This document shows positions 8,534 to 20,089 of a DNA stretch of 37,027 nt, piece after piece (position 1 is the first letter of the stretch; each line of letters begins with the position of its first letter). Source of the stretch: Bacteroidales bacterium (GTDB lineage Bacteria; Bacteroidota; Bacteroidia; Bacteroidales; UBA12077); NCBI GenBank assembly GCA_030668615.1, contig DAOUTQ010000014.1:1-37027 (forward strand), written 5' to 3'. The position numbers were made by a program, and so were the translations under genes. The notes under the pieces were generated by a model. That model saw nothing but the letters and a program-made list of their open reading frames with translations, ran no database searches and was not told the origin of the DNA.

Positions 8534-9910
8534 ATGTTAAATCTTATCTGGTTAAATCAAAGTACAATTGATTTTGCGTTACTTATTACAGGAATATTAA
8601 TTTCCGGCGTTTTATTTTATGTAAGTTTTGTTTCAATTCTCGAGAAAGAATATCGAGCCGCAAGAGTTTCATTTTTGCTTTCAGTAATACTATTTATTCC
8701 CCTTATATTTATTTACATATATGATTTTCAGTTTAAAGAGATCGTTTCGAATATTCTTCTTGCTTTTATTGTATTACCCTCATTATTATTATTCTTACCA
8801 ATTAGGCCCAAAGTAAATGGTGGGTTTCAAATACCTAAACAAAAACATGACGAGCGAGATGTTATGTTTTCACGAAATGAATTAAAACCCGAAACCGAAA
8901 ACTTCAACATATATTATTCAAACAATCCTGACAAAAAGGATTTAGACGATAAATTCAGAGAAAAGCCAGGCCTGATGTCTTCAGTATCTACTATGTATCA
9001 TCCTTTTTCATTTGCATCTGCGCATGCAAATTTAGAAGTAATTGAAACCTTAAAACCCATTGTTGATGGTATAGTAAATGAACAGAAAATTAATGTTAAT
9101 GCTTCCGAAATAAGTAATTACATAAAAATATGGAGTAAGAAACTGGGAGCACATTCTGTTGGAATAACTGAATTAAAAGATTACCATTTATATTCACACA
9201 AAGGTCGTGGCGATTTATATGCTAAAGAAATAAACAACAAACATAAATATGCCATTGCCATAACTATTGAAATGGATCATGAAATGATTCAAACTGCACC
9301 TAAAGGTCCTGTAGTTATGGAATCGACACAGCAATATTTGAATTCTGGAACGATTGCAACTCAAATTGCATATTTTATCAGAAATCTTGGATATTCGGCA
9401 CGTGCACATATAGATGGAAATTATGAACTTATTTGTCCTTTAGTTGCACGTGATGCTAGTTTAGGAGAAATCGGAAGAATGGGATTGTTAATGACTCCAA
9501 AGTTAGGTCCAAGAGTTCGAATAGCAGTTGTAACAAGCGATATTCCATTGATAGTTAGTAAACCAAAGGACTTAACTTCAATTATTGATTTTTGTGGCAT
9601 TTGTAAAAAATGCGCAGATATTTGTCCTTCACGTTCAATTTCTTTTAATGATAGAGATAATGTTGATGGTGTTCTTCGCTGGAAAATTAACTCTGAAAGT
9701 TGTTTTACATATTGGTGCACATCAGGAACCGATTGTGGTCGCTGCATGGCTGTTTGTCCATATTCACACCCGAATAATTTTATGCACAACTTTATTCGTT
9801 GGGGAATTAATAATTCTTACATTTTCAGACGATTTGCACTCTATATGGATGATTTATTCTATGGAAGAAAACCAAAATCCGGAAATCTTCCTTCGTGGAT
9901 TGATATCTAA
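8534..9910 (+). CDS. Reductive-dehalogenase-like protein with N-terminal TM anchor and two 4Fe-4S motifs
   Basis: Three N-terminal TM segments; CGICKKCADICP and CFTYWCTSGTDCGRCMAVCP; GYSARAH...ELICPLVARDASLGEIGRMGLLMTPKLGPRVRIAVVTSDIPL typical of RdhA/QueG-like folds. Confidence 0.85.
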   Translation: MLNLIWLNQSTIDFALLITGILISGVLFYVSFVSILEKEYRAARVSFLLSVILFIPLIFIYIYDFQFKEIVSNILLAFIVLPSLLLFLPIRPKVNGGFQIPKQKHDERDVMFSRNELKPETENFNIYYSNNPDKKDLDDKFREKPGLMSSVSTMYHPFSFASAHANLEVIETLKPIVDGIVNEQKINVNASEISNYIKIWSKKLGAHSVGITELKDYHLYSHKGRGDLYAKEINNKHKYAIAITIEMDHEMIQTAPKGPVVMESTQQYLNSGTIATQIAYFIRNLGYSARAHIDGNYELICPLVARDASLGEIGRMGLLMTPKLGPRVRIAVVTSDIPLIVSKPKDLTSIIDFCGICKKCADICPSRSISFNDRDNVDGVLRWKINSESCFTYWCTSGTDCGRCMAVCPYSHPNNFMHNFIRWGINNSYIFRRFALYMDDLFYGRKPKSGNLPSWIDI

Positions 9911-9952
9911 ACAAAAGTATTATACTTTTATACTGAATTAAATTTACATAAA

Positions 9953-12154
9953 ATGATAAAAAGACTTTTTCATGTTTTTTTGATCTTTCTGGTATTTCAT
10001 GTTTTTACATATGGAAATCAGACAGACACATTAATTACATATTCTTCAGAAACCGAAGCGATTCAAAAAATTAATGAATTAATAGAGTTGTCAGAATCAA
10101 ATAGAAACCGAAACCCTGAAAAATCGGTTATTTGTGGCTTATCTGCTATAAAAATTTGTGAAGAAATTGAAAATAGCGAATTGCGATATTTGGCAGAATT
10201 TTCAACAGGCTTCGCATACTATATTCAGAATGATTTTGAAAATGCTTTGATTTATCTTAATAATTCGTTGGAATTGAGCAGGATGAGTGAAAATTCTGAA
10301 GGAGAAGCGTCTTCGCTAAACCGCATAGGTAATACATATCAGTTAATGGGCGAATTTGAAAAATCATTGCATTACTATGAGCAGGCTATTACCATTAACA
10401 GAGGCTTACAGAACCATCAGGAAATAGCAAGAACATTAACAAACCTTGGAAGTGTTTACAGACTATATGGTAATTATGAATTGGCTATTAATCAGCATCT
10501 TGAGGCTCTTGGCATGTACGAAGGGCTTCAAAATAACGAAGGAATAGCGTGGTCGGCCTTAAATATTGCGAGATTGTTTAAAATGATGAAGAATTATCAA
10601 AAAGGTATCGAATATGTAAATCAATCATTAAATATTTATAAAAAAATTGAAGGTGAACAAGAGCTAAGTACCGGAGTTACTTTATGCCTAAAGGAATTAG
10701 GGAGTATTTACTATGAAATGGGAAATTTAATTATTGCTGCAGATTACAGTGAAAAAGTTCTTGAAAGAAATAAAATAAATAATAACAGACTTGGAATAGC
10801 AAATTCATACAGTACTCTAGGTAAAATATATTTTGATGAGAGAAATTATAAAAAAGCTGAGAGTTTTTTAATTCAGGCAAAAGAGCTAAAAGATTCTCTA
10901 AACGACAATACCGAAACAGCATCAATTTTACGGTATTTAGGAAATATATATTTAATGCAGGGACAAACAACTAAAGCGAGAAGTTATTTAAAAAGCAGCC
11001 TTCTTTTTGCTCAAGATCACAATCTGAAAGAAGATATTAAAGAAGCTTATCTTGCTTTATCAGATTTACACGAAAAATTAAGTGATCGGAAAAAGGCTCT
11101 TTTCTATTTTAAAAGATACACAAGATTAAAAGACAGTCTTGATAATCAAAAGATTAGTGAGCTGGAATTGCAGTATGAGTTTGATAAAGAGCAACGCCGT
11201 GTTGAGTATGTGCAACAACAAAAAGAAATAGAACAAAAGGCAAAACTTCAAAAACAAAAAATTTTCACATTGGTATTTATAGGCGGATTTCTTTTTATGA
11301 TTGTTTTAGCCATTGTTATCTTTAAAAGCTATCAGGGAAAGAAAAGAACAAACATAATTCTTACACAGCAACGTGATCAGATCTCACACCAAAACAATAT
11401 TATTACAGACAGCATTGAATATGCAAAAAGAATCCAAACAGCTTTATTTCCTCAACAGAAATTTATGGAAAAAAGTCTGGGAGAGCATTTTATATTCATG
11501 AAACCTAAAAACATTGTTAGTGGTGATTTTTATTGGATGGCAGAAAAAGACGATAAAATTGTTATTACTGTCGCAGATTGCACGGGTCATGGAGTTCCGG
11601 GAGCATTTATGAGCATGCTTGGAATAGCATTTTTAAACGAAATAGTAAATAAATCCGTTGAATTAACACCGGGGAATATTTTAGATCAACTTCGTGAGAA
11701 TATTATTGATTCTCTGCACCAGGAATATGGACTTAGGGGTTCTAAAGATGGCATGGATATGGCATTGTGTATTATTGATAAAAAGACATTTGAAATGCAA
11801 TATGCCGGAGCATATAATTCTGTTTTTATAGTAAGAAAAAAAGAGGTTCAAGAGCTTAAGGCTGATAAAATGCCGATAGGAATTCATGCTGTAAAAATTG
11901 AAAAAAGCTTTTCAAATCAAGCATTTAAGCTTGAAAAAGACGATATGATTTATCTTTTTTCTGATGGCTATGTTGATCAATTTGGAGGTGAAGAGGGAAT
12001 GAAATTTAAACAAAAACAGTTTAAGGAGTTATTAATTAATATTTCTGAAAAGCCTGTTGATACACAGCAAAAATCAATTGAAGAGACCATTGCAAAGTGG
12101 CAAGGAGATCAGTCTCAGCTTGACGATATGATGATAATGGGAATTAGAATTTAA
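9953..12154 (+). CDS. TPR - transmembrane - SpoIIE/PP2C-type serine phosphatase
   Basis: Signal, about 7 TPRs, one TM (FTLVFIGGFLFMIVLAIVIF), then SpoIIE: SGDFYWMAEKDDKIVITVADCTGHGVPGAFMSMLG...FSDGYVDQFGG. Confidence 0.93.
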   Translation: MIKRLFHVFLIFLVFHVFTYGNQTDTLITYSSETEAIQKINELIELSESNRNRNPEKSVICGLSAIKICEEIENSELRYLAEFSTGFAYYIQNDFENALIYLNNSLELSRMSENSEGEASSLNRIGNTYQLMGEFEKSLHYYEQAITINRGLQNHQEIARTLTNLGSVYRLYGNYELAINQHLEALGMYEGLQNNEGIAWSALNIARLFKMMKNYQKGIEYVNQSLNIYKKIEGEQELSTGVTLCLKELGSIYYEMGNLIIAADYSEKVLERNKINNNRLGIANSYSTLGKIYFDERNYKKAESFLIQAKELKDSLNDNTETASILRYLGNIYLMQGQTTKARSYLKSSLLFAQDHNLKEDIKEAYLALSDLHEKLSDRKKALFYFKRYTRLKDSLDNQKISELELQYEFDKEQRRVEYVQQQKEIEQKAKLQKQKIFTLVFIGGFLFMIVLAIVIFKSYQGKKRTNIILTQQRDQISHQNNIITDSIEYAKRIQTALFPQQKFMEKSLGEHFIFMKPKNIVSGDFYWMAEKDDKIVITVADCTGHGVPGAFMSMLGIAFLNEIVNKSVELTPGNILDQLRENIIDSLHQEYGLRGSKDGMDMALCIIDKKTFEMQYAGAYNSVFIVRKKEVQELKADKMPIGIHAVKIEKSFSNQAFKLEKDDMIYLFSDGYVDQFGGEEGMKFKQKQFKELLINISEKPVDTQQKSIEETIAKWQGDQSQLDDMMIMGIRI

Positions 12155-12170
12155 GCAATTTGATAATAAA

Positions 12171-12207
12171 AAAAAGCCCGAAACAATTTGATTGTTTCGG
12201 GCTTTTC
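12171..12207. terminator. Rho-independent terminator (bidirectional)
   Basis: AAAAGCCCGAAACAAT-ttg-ATTGTTTCGGGCTTTT perfect stem. Confidence 0.92.
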
Positions 12208-12217
12208 ATTTTAATGT

Positions 12218-13933
12218 CTATTTATTTATTTCTTCAATAGCTTCAGAAACATTAATAGTAAAATCAGCTAATTTTTCGCATTCACAAAAAAGATCATTAT
12301 AGATAATGCCTGTTTGATAATCATATTCCTTCTTCTCAACACTTTTCAGGTGTTCTTTTTTAAGTTTTGTTCTGAATCGGTTTATCTTTTCTTCTAACTC
12401 CAAAGCAGGATTGATATTGATGTTTTTATATCCATGTTCCATATTTTTTTCCATTTCTGTTAATGACTTTTTAGCCAATTCTAACATCTGAATCACATTC
12501 TCTGTAACTGGAGTATTAAAATAAACCTTTTTCTCACTTAATCTCATTAAAGTTTTAGCCAGATTGTAACAGGAATCTCCAATACTTTCAAGGTCTGTTA
12601 CAACATTAAGCATGGCAGTTATTCTTTTTGATCCTAAAATACTTAATTCTCCTTCAGAAATTTTTGTAAGGTAATTAGCTATCTCTTCTTCCATTCTATC
12701 GCAAATCCCTTCGTATTTTTCTATTTTGTCGAAAAGTTTATAGAATTTCTTTTCATTGGTTTCATCAAACATATTTTCTACATAACCATACATTTTTTCT
12801 ATTCTTTTAGAGAAAACCATTGATTCTTGTTTAGCCTGATGTATAGAAAGTTCAGCAGTTGATAATAGTCCAGTATTGATAAACTGCAAACGAAATTCCT
12901 CAGCATCTTCCTGCATTGGAACCATTTTAGTTACAATAAGCTGAATAAATTTTGTAAACCAGATAAAAATTAAAACATTGGCAATATTGAAAGTTGTATG
13001 GAAAATAGATAATGCAACAGGAATAGCATGAGGAGATTCATAAGGCGAATTTCCACCAATTTTTAAAATAAACCAGTTAATTCCGGATAAAAAATGTGAA
13101 AATATAATAGTTACCCAGATAACGCCCAATATATTAAATATTAAATGGGCTCTGGCAGCTCTTTTTGCCGAGACATTTGCTACTGCAGCTGCAATATTTG
13201 CCGTTACTGCTGTTCCAATATTTTCACCAAGAACCATTGCGGCAGCCATATCAAAAGGAATCCATCCAAAATTACACATAACTAAAGTTAGTGCCATTGT
13301 TGCACTGGATGATTGAATAATCATGGTTAGAATAGTTCCAATCGCCAAGAAAAGCAAATGAGAAAATATACCATGAGATGTATAATTTGATAAAAAAGCT
13401 AATATTTCAGGATGACCATTAATATCAGGTACAGAGCCTTTTAGGAAGTCAAGACCCAAGAAAATCATAGCAAATCCGATAATAAACTCGCCCCACGATT
13501 TCTTTTTACTTGTTTTAGAAAAAAGCAAAGGAAATCCTAAACCTATTAAAGGCAATGAAATAACACTTATTTTAACTTTAAATCCTAAAATTGAAATTAA
13601 CCAGGCAGTAACTGTTGTGCCAATATTTGCACCCATTATTACACCAATAGATTCTGTTAATGAAAGTAAACCAGCATTTACAAAACTAACCATCATTACT
13701 GTTGTAGCAGATGACGATTGAATAATTGCTGTTATTAATAATCCCGTAAAAACACCTTTTACAGGATTAGAAGTCATTTTTGCAAGAATAGTTCGCATTC
13801 TATCACCAGCAACCTTCTGTAAAGCTTCACTCATTAGTTTCATTCCATATAGGAAAAAACCTAGAGAACCAACAAGGGTAAGTATATCAAGAAAACCGTA
13901 TTCCATTGATTTAAGTTTTAAAGTATGATACAA
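12218..13933 (-). CDS. Na/Pi cotransporter family protein with PhoU-like C-terminal domain
   Basis: Duplicated QSSSATT/QSSSATM motifs, GANIGTTVTAWL and GENIGTAVTAN; PhoU-like helices at C-terminus; likely ATG at 13903 (MEYGFLDIL). Confidence 0.93.
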   Translation of the reverse strand: MYHTLKLKSMEYGFLDILTLVGSLGFFLYGMKLMSEALQKVAGDRMRTILAKMTSNPVKGVFTGLLITAIIQSSSATTVMMVSFVNAGLLSLTESIGVIMGANIGTTVTAWLISILGFKVKISVISLPLIGLGFPLLFSKTSKKKSWGEFIIGFAMIFLGLDFLKGSVPDINGHPEILAFLSNYTSHGIFSHLLFLAIGTILTMIIQSSSATMALTLVMCNFGWIPFDMAAAMVLGENIGTAVTANIAAAVANVSAKRAARAHLIFNILGVIWVTIIFSHFLSGINWFILKIGGNSPYESPHAIPVALSIFHTTFNIANVLIFIWFTKFIQLIVTKMVPMQEDAEEFRLQFINTGLLSTAELSIHQAKQESMVFSKRIEKMYGYVENMFDETNEKKFYKLFDKIEKYEGICDRMEEEIANYLTKISEGELSILGSKRITAMLNVVTDLESIGDSCYNLAKTLMRLSEKKVYFNTPVTENVIQMLELAKKSLTEMEKNMEHGYKNININPALELEEKINRFRTKLKKEHLKSVEKKEYDYQTGIIYNDLFCECEKLADFTINVSEAIEEINK

Positions 13934-14012
13934 AACTATAAAAAAGAGTAAATTATCATAACATTAAATCGATATTTAATTAAAAATATAGTGAAATAGC
14001 TGTATTTATTTG

Positions 14013-14043
14013 TTTGTGAAATCAGGATATAATCATAATTTTG
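14013..14043 (+). promoter_or_regulatory. Bacteroidetes-type promoter (-33 TTTG, -7 TAATTTTG)
   Basis: TTTG at 14013-14016, TAATTTTG at 14036-14043, 19-nt spacer, ATG at 14066. Confidence 0.6.
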
Positions 14044-14065
14044 AAAAGAATTAAAACTGAGATAA

Positions 14066-15040
14066 ATGTTTTCTATTAAAGAATTGCAGGAAATAATAAA
14101 TACTAAAATTGCAAGCGAAAAAATTGGTCGTGAACCATTTTCCTTATACGATCCAATAAACTATACATTGGAGGCTGGAGGAAAAAGAATTAGACCAACC
14201 CTAGTTTTAATGGCATGTAATTTATTTTTGGAGGATATTGAACAAGCAATAAATCCGGCAATAGGATTAGAAATATTTCACAACTTCACATTGCTTCACG
14301 ATGACATTATGGACCATGCGGATATTCGTCGTGGAAATCCTACAGTACATAAAAAATGGAATGAAAATACAGCTATACTTTCGGGAGATGCAATGTTTAT
14401 TAAAGCATACGAATATTTCTTAGATTGTGAATCGCCGAGTTTTCGTGAGGTATTGAAGGTTTTTAATGAAACTGCACTTGAAGTGTGTGAAGGCCAGCAA
14501 TACGATATGGAATTTGAAAATAGAGAATTTGTTTCGGAAGATGAATATCTTCAAATGATCAGATTAAAAACATCGGTTTTATTGGCGGCAGCTCTAAAAA
14601 TAGGAGCACTCATAGGTGGTGCAGGACAGCAAGATGCAGAATTGTTGTATGAATTTGGAATAAATTTAGGACTGGCTTTTCAATTACAAGACGATTTGCT
14701 TGATGTTTATGGAGACGTTCATGTTTTTGGGAAAAAACCAGGAGGTGATATTGTAGCTAATAAAAAAACATTTATGCTAATTAAAGCCTTAGAAATTTCC
14801 AGTTACAACGAGCGTAAAACACTAAAAACCTTATTGTCTGATAAACAGATTAAAAACGAAAAAAAGATACAGGCTGTTACTCAAATATATAACAAAATAA
14901 ATATTAAGCAGATAGTTGAAGGCCGAATTGAACAATTTAATCAAGAAGCTATTGCATTTCTTGAAAAAGTTAATGTTGATAAGGATAAAAAATTTGAACT
15001 TAGAATGCTTGCAGAAAAACTGATAAAAAGGATAAGTTAA
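14066..15040 (+). CDS. Polyprenyl synthetase family protein (all-trans prenyl diphosphate synthase)
   Basis: GGKRIRP, LLHDDIMDHADIRRG (FARM) and FQLQDDLLDVYGD (SARM). Confidence 0.95.
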   Translation: MFSIKELQEIINTKIASEKIGREPFSLYDPINYTLEAGGKRIRPTLVLMACNLFLEDIEQAINPAIGLEIFHNFTLLHDDIMDHADIRRGNPTVHKKWNENTAILSGDAMFIKAYEYFLDCESPSFREVLKVFNETALEVCEGQQYDMEFENREFVSEDEYLQMIRLKTSVLLAAALKIGALIGGAGQQDAELLYEFGINLGLAFQLQDDLLDVYGDVHVFGKKPGGDIVANKKTFMLIKALEISSYNERKTLKTLLSDKQIKNEKKIQAVTQIYNKINIKQIVEGRIEQFNQEAIAFLEKVNVDKDKKFELRMLAEKLIKRIS

Positions 15041-15609
15041 AACTCATATATTAACCCAGGACTAAAAACAAGTTGATTTGTTTTAGCGATTACATATTTT
15101 ACTTCTGCAAAAAACAAGGTTCTTGTGCCAACATTAAATTGCATTCCCGCGCCAACATTTCCTCCTGGAACAAACGTAAATTCATTTACATCAAGCTGTG
15201 GAAGACCAACAGAAGAAACGAGGGTGTTTGTTATGTTCCATCCACTTATATGGCCACCTACAAGCAAATAAACATGATAATTACTTCTTGTTTTTGAATT
15301 TAATATGTAATGAGCATTTAAATTAAATACAAATACGGTTGTTTTAGATTCACCTCCAGCAATAAAAACTTCCTTATTAGGCAGATAGAATTTAAAATCA
15401 GGCACAAATTTTATTTTTTTATTAAAGTCATAACTTGCTCTTAAATCAATACCAAAAGATTTATTGTAATAGTAATAATTGTCAAACTCATATTCGCCAC
15501 CTGTAGTCAGAGCAATTCCACCACCAATATAATTAAACTGAGCATTTGCAGCGTTTGCAGAAAACAATATTGCAACAAACACAGAGAAGAAAACAATTAT
15601 TTTATTCAT
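15037..15609 (-). CDS. Outer-membrane beta-barrel protein
   Basis: MNKIIVFFSVFVAILFSANAANAQ signal; amphipathic strands; terminal YEF. Confidence 0.75.
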   Translation of the reverse strand: MNKIIVFFSVFVAILFSANAANAQFNYIGGGIALTTGGEYEFDNYYYYNKSFGIDLRASYDFNKKIKFVPDFKFYLPNKEVFIAGGESKTTVFVFNLNAHYILNSKTRSNYHVYLLVGGHISGWNITNTLVSSVGLPQLDVNEFTFVPGGNVGAGMQFNVGTRTLFFAEVKYVIAKTNQLVFSPGLIYEF

Positions 15610-15672
15610 ATTACTAAATTAAAAAGGGGATATTCTGAATTGAATATCCCCGCAAATTTATATGATAAAAAC

Positions 15673-16188
15673 TTATAATTCAAATAAAACACCAAATGTA
15701 ATTTCTGCTTGATCGTAGCTACTCATAACATACTTGAACTCACTAAAAGCCTTCATTTTATCTCCAAAATTATAAATAGCTCCAACACCGGCATTAAATC
15801 CTGGTTTCGTACCAGAAACTCTTGTTGAAGTGCCCAAAATTGTTGTTTTGGCAGTATAACTGGCAATATTTAAGCCACCTAAAGCATAAAACTCAAATTC
15901 CGACATTTCATAAAATTTATAATGTCCATCAATATCAACACCCCATCTGTTATAAGTAGTGTTAACTGTTGTTGAAGGAACAAATAATGTAAAAGCAGCT
16001 GACGCACTTAAATTCTCAAGTAAAAAACCCATTCCGTATGTTCCGTTTAATTTTAATCCAATATTAGGACGATCGGTTCCAATTACCACACCACCACCAA
16101 TATTAATAGGTTGAGCATTTACTTTTACAATTAATAAAGTGCTTAGCACTATAGTTGAAATAGTTAATTTTAAGCCAAGTTTTTTCAT
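15673..16188 (-). CDS. Outer-membrane beta-barrel protein, paralog-like neighbour of 15037-15609
   Basis: MKKLGLKLTISTIVLSTLLIVKVNAQ signal; IGGGVVIGT..., FSEFKYVMSSYDQAEITFGVLFEL parallels FAEVKYVIAKTNQLVFSPGLIYEF. Confidence 0.75.
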   Translation of the reverse strand: MKKLGLKLTISTIVLSTLLIVKVNAQPINIGGGVVIGTDRPNIGLKLNGTYGMGFLLENLSASAAFTLFVPSTTVNTTYNRWGVDIDGHYKFYEMSEFEFYALGGLNIASYTAKTTILGTSTRVSGTKPGFNAGVGAIYNFGDKMKAFSEFKYVMSSYDQAEITFGVLFEL

Positions 16189-16325
16189 TTTTTGATAAAT
16201 TTAAAATGTTAAAAAGTTTCTTCTTTTTCTGTATACACAAATACCATGCTACAAAAAAAGAAAACGAAAATATTAAAAAAAACGTATCGATGTATCTAAA
16301 AAGTGATTTAATCGTATAAAAATTA

Positions 16326-16333
16326 TAAATTTG
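16326..16333 (+). promoter_or_regulatory. Candidate -7 element TAAATTTG upstream of atpD
   Basis: TAnnTTTG match 37 nt upstream of ATG 16370. Confidence 0.45.
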
Positions 16334-16336
16334 TAA

Positions 16337-17890
<1,554 letters not shown>

Positions 17891-17915
17891 CTTACATTCT
17901 AATTATTAGATTTTT

Positions 17916-18161
17916 ATGTATTTAGAAATTGTAACACCAGATAAAAAAGTATTTTCAGGAAAGGTTAATTCTGTTCAGGTTCCGGGGAGCAAAGGTTCTT
18001 TTGCTGTGTTGGAGTTTCATGCGCCTATTATATCAACCCTTGAAAAAGGACGAATAAAAATTACAGAAGGAAGTGCAGAAACTTTTTTTAAAATTAGTGG
18101 TGGTGTTATTGAGGTAAAAGACAACAACGTAATTATTCTTGCTGAATCTGTATTAATGTAA
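17916..18161 (+). CDS. atpC: F0F1 ATP synthase subunit epsilon (short form)
   Basis: LEIVTPDKKVFSGKVNSVQVPGSKGSFAVLEFHAPIISTLEKG; directly downstream of atpD. Confidence 0.95.
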   Translation: MYLEIVTPDKKVFSGKVNSVQVPGSKGSFAVLEFHAPIISTLEKGRIKITEGSAETFFKISGGVIEVKDNNVIILAESVLM

Positions 18162-18171
18162 TTTACTGCAA

Positions 18172-18891
18172 ATGAGATTTGTATTTATTTTCATATTTTC
18201 ATTATTGTTTTTTGTTTCCGAAGCTCAGGAAAAGGTCACTTTTGCTGCTTCTGACGGACTTCAAATAACTGCAGACCTATACGAATCAAATAAAGACAAA
18301 CCATATATTTTACTTTTTCATCAAGCTGGATATAGCAGAGGAGAATACAAGCAGATTGCAGAAAAAATCATCAAATTTGGGTATAACTGCCTTGCTGTAG
18401 ATCTTAGAGCCGGAGGAGAGGTTAATTATATTCAAAATCACACAGCGTTATTAGCTATACAACAAGGATATCCTGCAGATTATTTAAGTTCTAAACAAGA
18501 TATTCTTGCAGCAATAAAATGGGTTAAAGAACGTAGTGAGGAACCTGTTATTTTATTTGGCAGCTCATTTTCTGCCTCTTTATGTTTGCTTATTGCTAAG
18601 GATAATTCTGATGTTAAAGCTGTAATTGCTTTTAGTCCCGGTGAATTTTTTGAACCAGCCTTAACCATTCAAACAGAACTGTCAAATCTGAACAAACCTG
18701 TTTTTGCAGCTTCATCAAAACGTGAAAATTCGTACGTAAACAAAGTTTTAAAGAGTATTTCTTCCGAAAACAAAACAATATTTACTCCCGAAAAAGGAGG
18801 AGAACATGGTTCAAAGTCTTTATGGAAAAGCAATCCCAATAATCAAGAATACTGGCTCGCACTTACCATGTTTTTTAGTAAAATTCGGTAA
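18172..18891 (+). CDS. Secreted alpha/beta hydrolase (dienelactone-hydrolase-like)
   Basis: Signal peptide; YILLFHQAGYSRGEYKQIAE...FGSSFSASLCLLIA (nucleophile elbow GSSFS); GGEHGSK. Confidence 0.85.
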   Translation: MRFVFIFIFSLLFFVSEAQEKVTFAASDGLQITADLYESNKDKPYILLFHQAGYSRGEYKQIAEKIIKFGYNCLAVDLRAGGEVNYIQNHTALLAIQQGYPADYLSSKQDILAAIKWVKERSEEPVILFGSSFSASLCLLIAKDNSDVKAVIAFSPGEFFEPALTIQTELSNLNKPVFAASSKRENSYVNKVLKSISSENKTIFTPEKGGEHGSKSLWKSNPNNQEYWLALTMFFSKIR

Positions 18892-18910
18892 TTGAATTAA
18901 TAATACATGA

Positions 18911-18951
18911 ATAAGTCAGAATTAATAATTAAGATATTCTGGCTTTTTTTA
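18911..18951 (+). terminator. Rho-independent terminator
   Basis: AGTCAGAAT...ATTCTGGCT stem (one G-T pair) followed by T7. Confidence 0.7.
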
Positions 18952-19039
18952 TTTTCTCTATGTAACTACAAAAAATTAAAAGCTTTTTTATCTTTACATC
19001 ATTACAAAAAGACTAATAGAATTCTTTTAATATTACAGA

Positions 19040-20026
19040 ATGAATAAGATAAAATTTTTAATACTCCGATTTAGCTCTATAGGAGATATTGTGCTTACAA
19101 CACCCGTAGTTAGAAATCTGAAAAAACAGGTTGAAAATGCAGAAATTCATTATCTTACAAAACCTCAATTTAAATCAATTGTTGAGAGTAATCCGTACAT
19201 AGATCAAGTACATGTATTAAAAAGTTCTGAAAAGGAAACGATAAGAGAATTGAAATTAATGCATTTTGATTATATTATTGATTTACACAGAAATATAAGA
19301 ACTGCAAGATTTAAAAATCGAATTAAGATTATTTCTTTTTCTTTTGATAAACTGAACTGGGAAAAGTGGCTCTTGGTCAACTTTAAAAAGAATAATATGC
19401 CCGACATTCATATTGTTGATCGGTATTTAGAAACTCTGAAAGTTTTTGATGTTAAAAATGACAAAAAAGGATTAGATTATTTTATTCCTGAAAAAGATGA
19501 AGTTGATCTTTCAGATATATCAGAAGAATTAAAAGATGGTTTTGTGGGAGTTGTTGTAGGAGCATTTCACAGTACCAAAAAACTCACCAAAGAAAAGATT
19601 ATTTCGATATGCAATAAGCTTGAGAAGCCAGTATTGTTAATCGGTGGCAAGGAAAATAGAGAGGAAGCAGAAGAAATAAAAAATGCTGTAGATAAAAATA
19701 TCTATAACACGTGCGGAAATTATAATATCAATCAATCTGCATCTTTAGTAAAACAGGCAAATGTAATTTTAACTCCCGACACTGGTTTAATGCATATAGC
19801 AAGTGCTTTTAGAAAGAAAATAATATCTGTTTGGGGAAATACAATTCCTGAATTTGGTATGTATCCTTACTTACCGCATCCAGATTCAGAAATCATGGAA
19901 GTAAAAGGCTTAAAATGCAGACCATGTACAAAAATAGGATTTACAAAATGCCCTAAAAAGCATTTCAAATGCATTAACGACCTGGATGATAATTACATAT
20001 CGGAAAAAATAAAGGCTGTATTTTAG
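19040..20026 (+). CDS. Glycosyltransferase family 9 (ADP-heptose:LPS heptosyltransferase-like)
   Basis: KFLILRFSSIGDIVLTTPVVRNLKKQ; LLIGGKENREEAEEI; TPDTGLMHIASAFRKKIISVWGNTIPEFGMYPY. Confidence 0.93.
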   Translation: MNKIKFLILRFSSIGDIVLTTPVVRNLKKQVENAEIHYLTKPQFKSIVESNPYIDQVHVLKSSEKETIRELKLMHFDYIIDLHRNIRTARFKNRIKIISFSFDKLNWEKWLLVNFKKNNMPDIHIVDRYLETLKVFDVKNDKKGLDYFIPEKDEVDLSDISEELKDGFVGVVVGAFHSTKKLTKEKIISICNKLEKPVLLIGGKENREEAEEIKNAVDKNIYNTCGNYNINQSASLVKQANVILTPDTGLMHIASAFRKKIISVWGNTIPEFGMYPYLPHPDSEIMEVKGLKCRPCTKIGFTKCPKKHFKCINDLDDNYISEKIKAVF

Positions 20027-20039
20027 GATTATTTACTTA

Positions 20040-20047
20040 TATTTTTG
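20040..20047 (+). promoter_or_regulatory. Candidate -7 element TATTTTTG
   Basis: TAnnTTTG 42 nt upstream of ATG 20090. Confidence 0.35.
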
Positions 20048-20089
20048 TAATTTACCCCAATGCCCCATAGTTTAAATAAAATTTTATAG

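Noticed and set aside
9421-9789. 122-aa minus-strand ORF within the RDase-like gene
   Set aside because: Antisense shadow; the sense frame carries the Fe-S motifs.
9585-9941. 118-aa plus-strand ORF overlapping the RDase-like gene
   Set aside because: Out-of-frame alternative reading of the same region; no independent signal.
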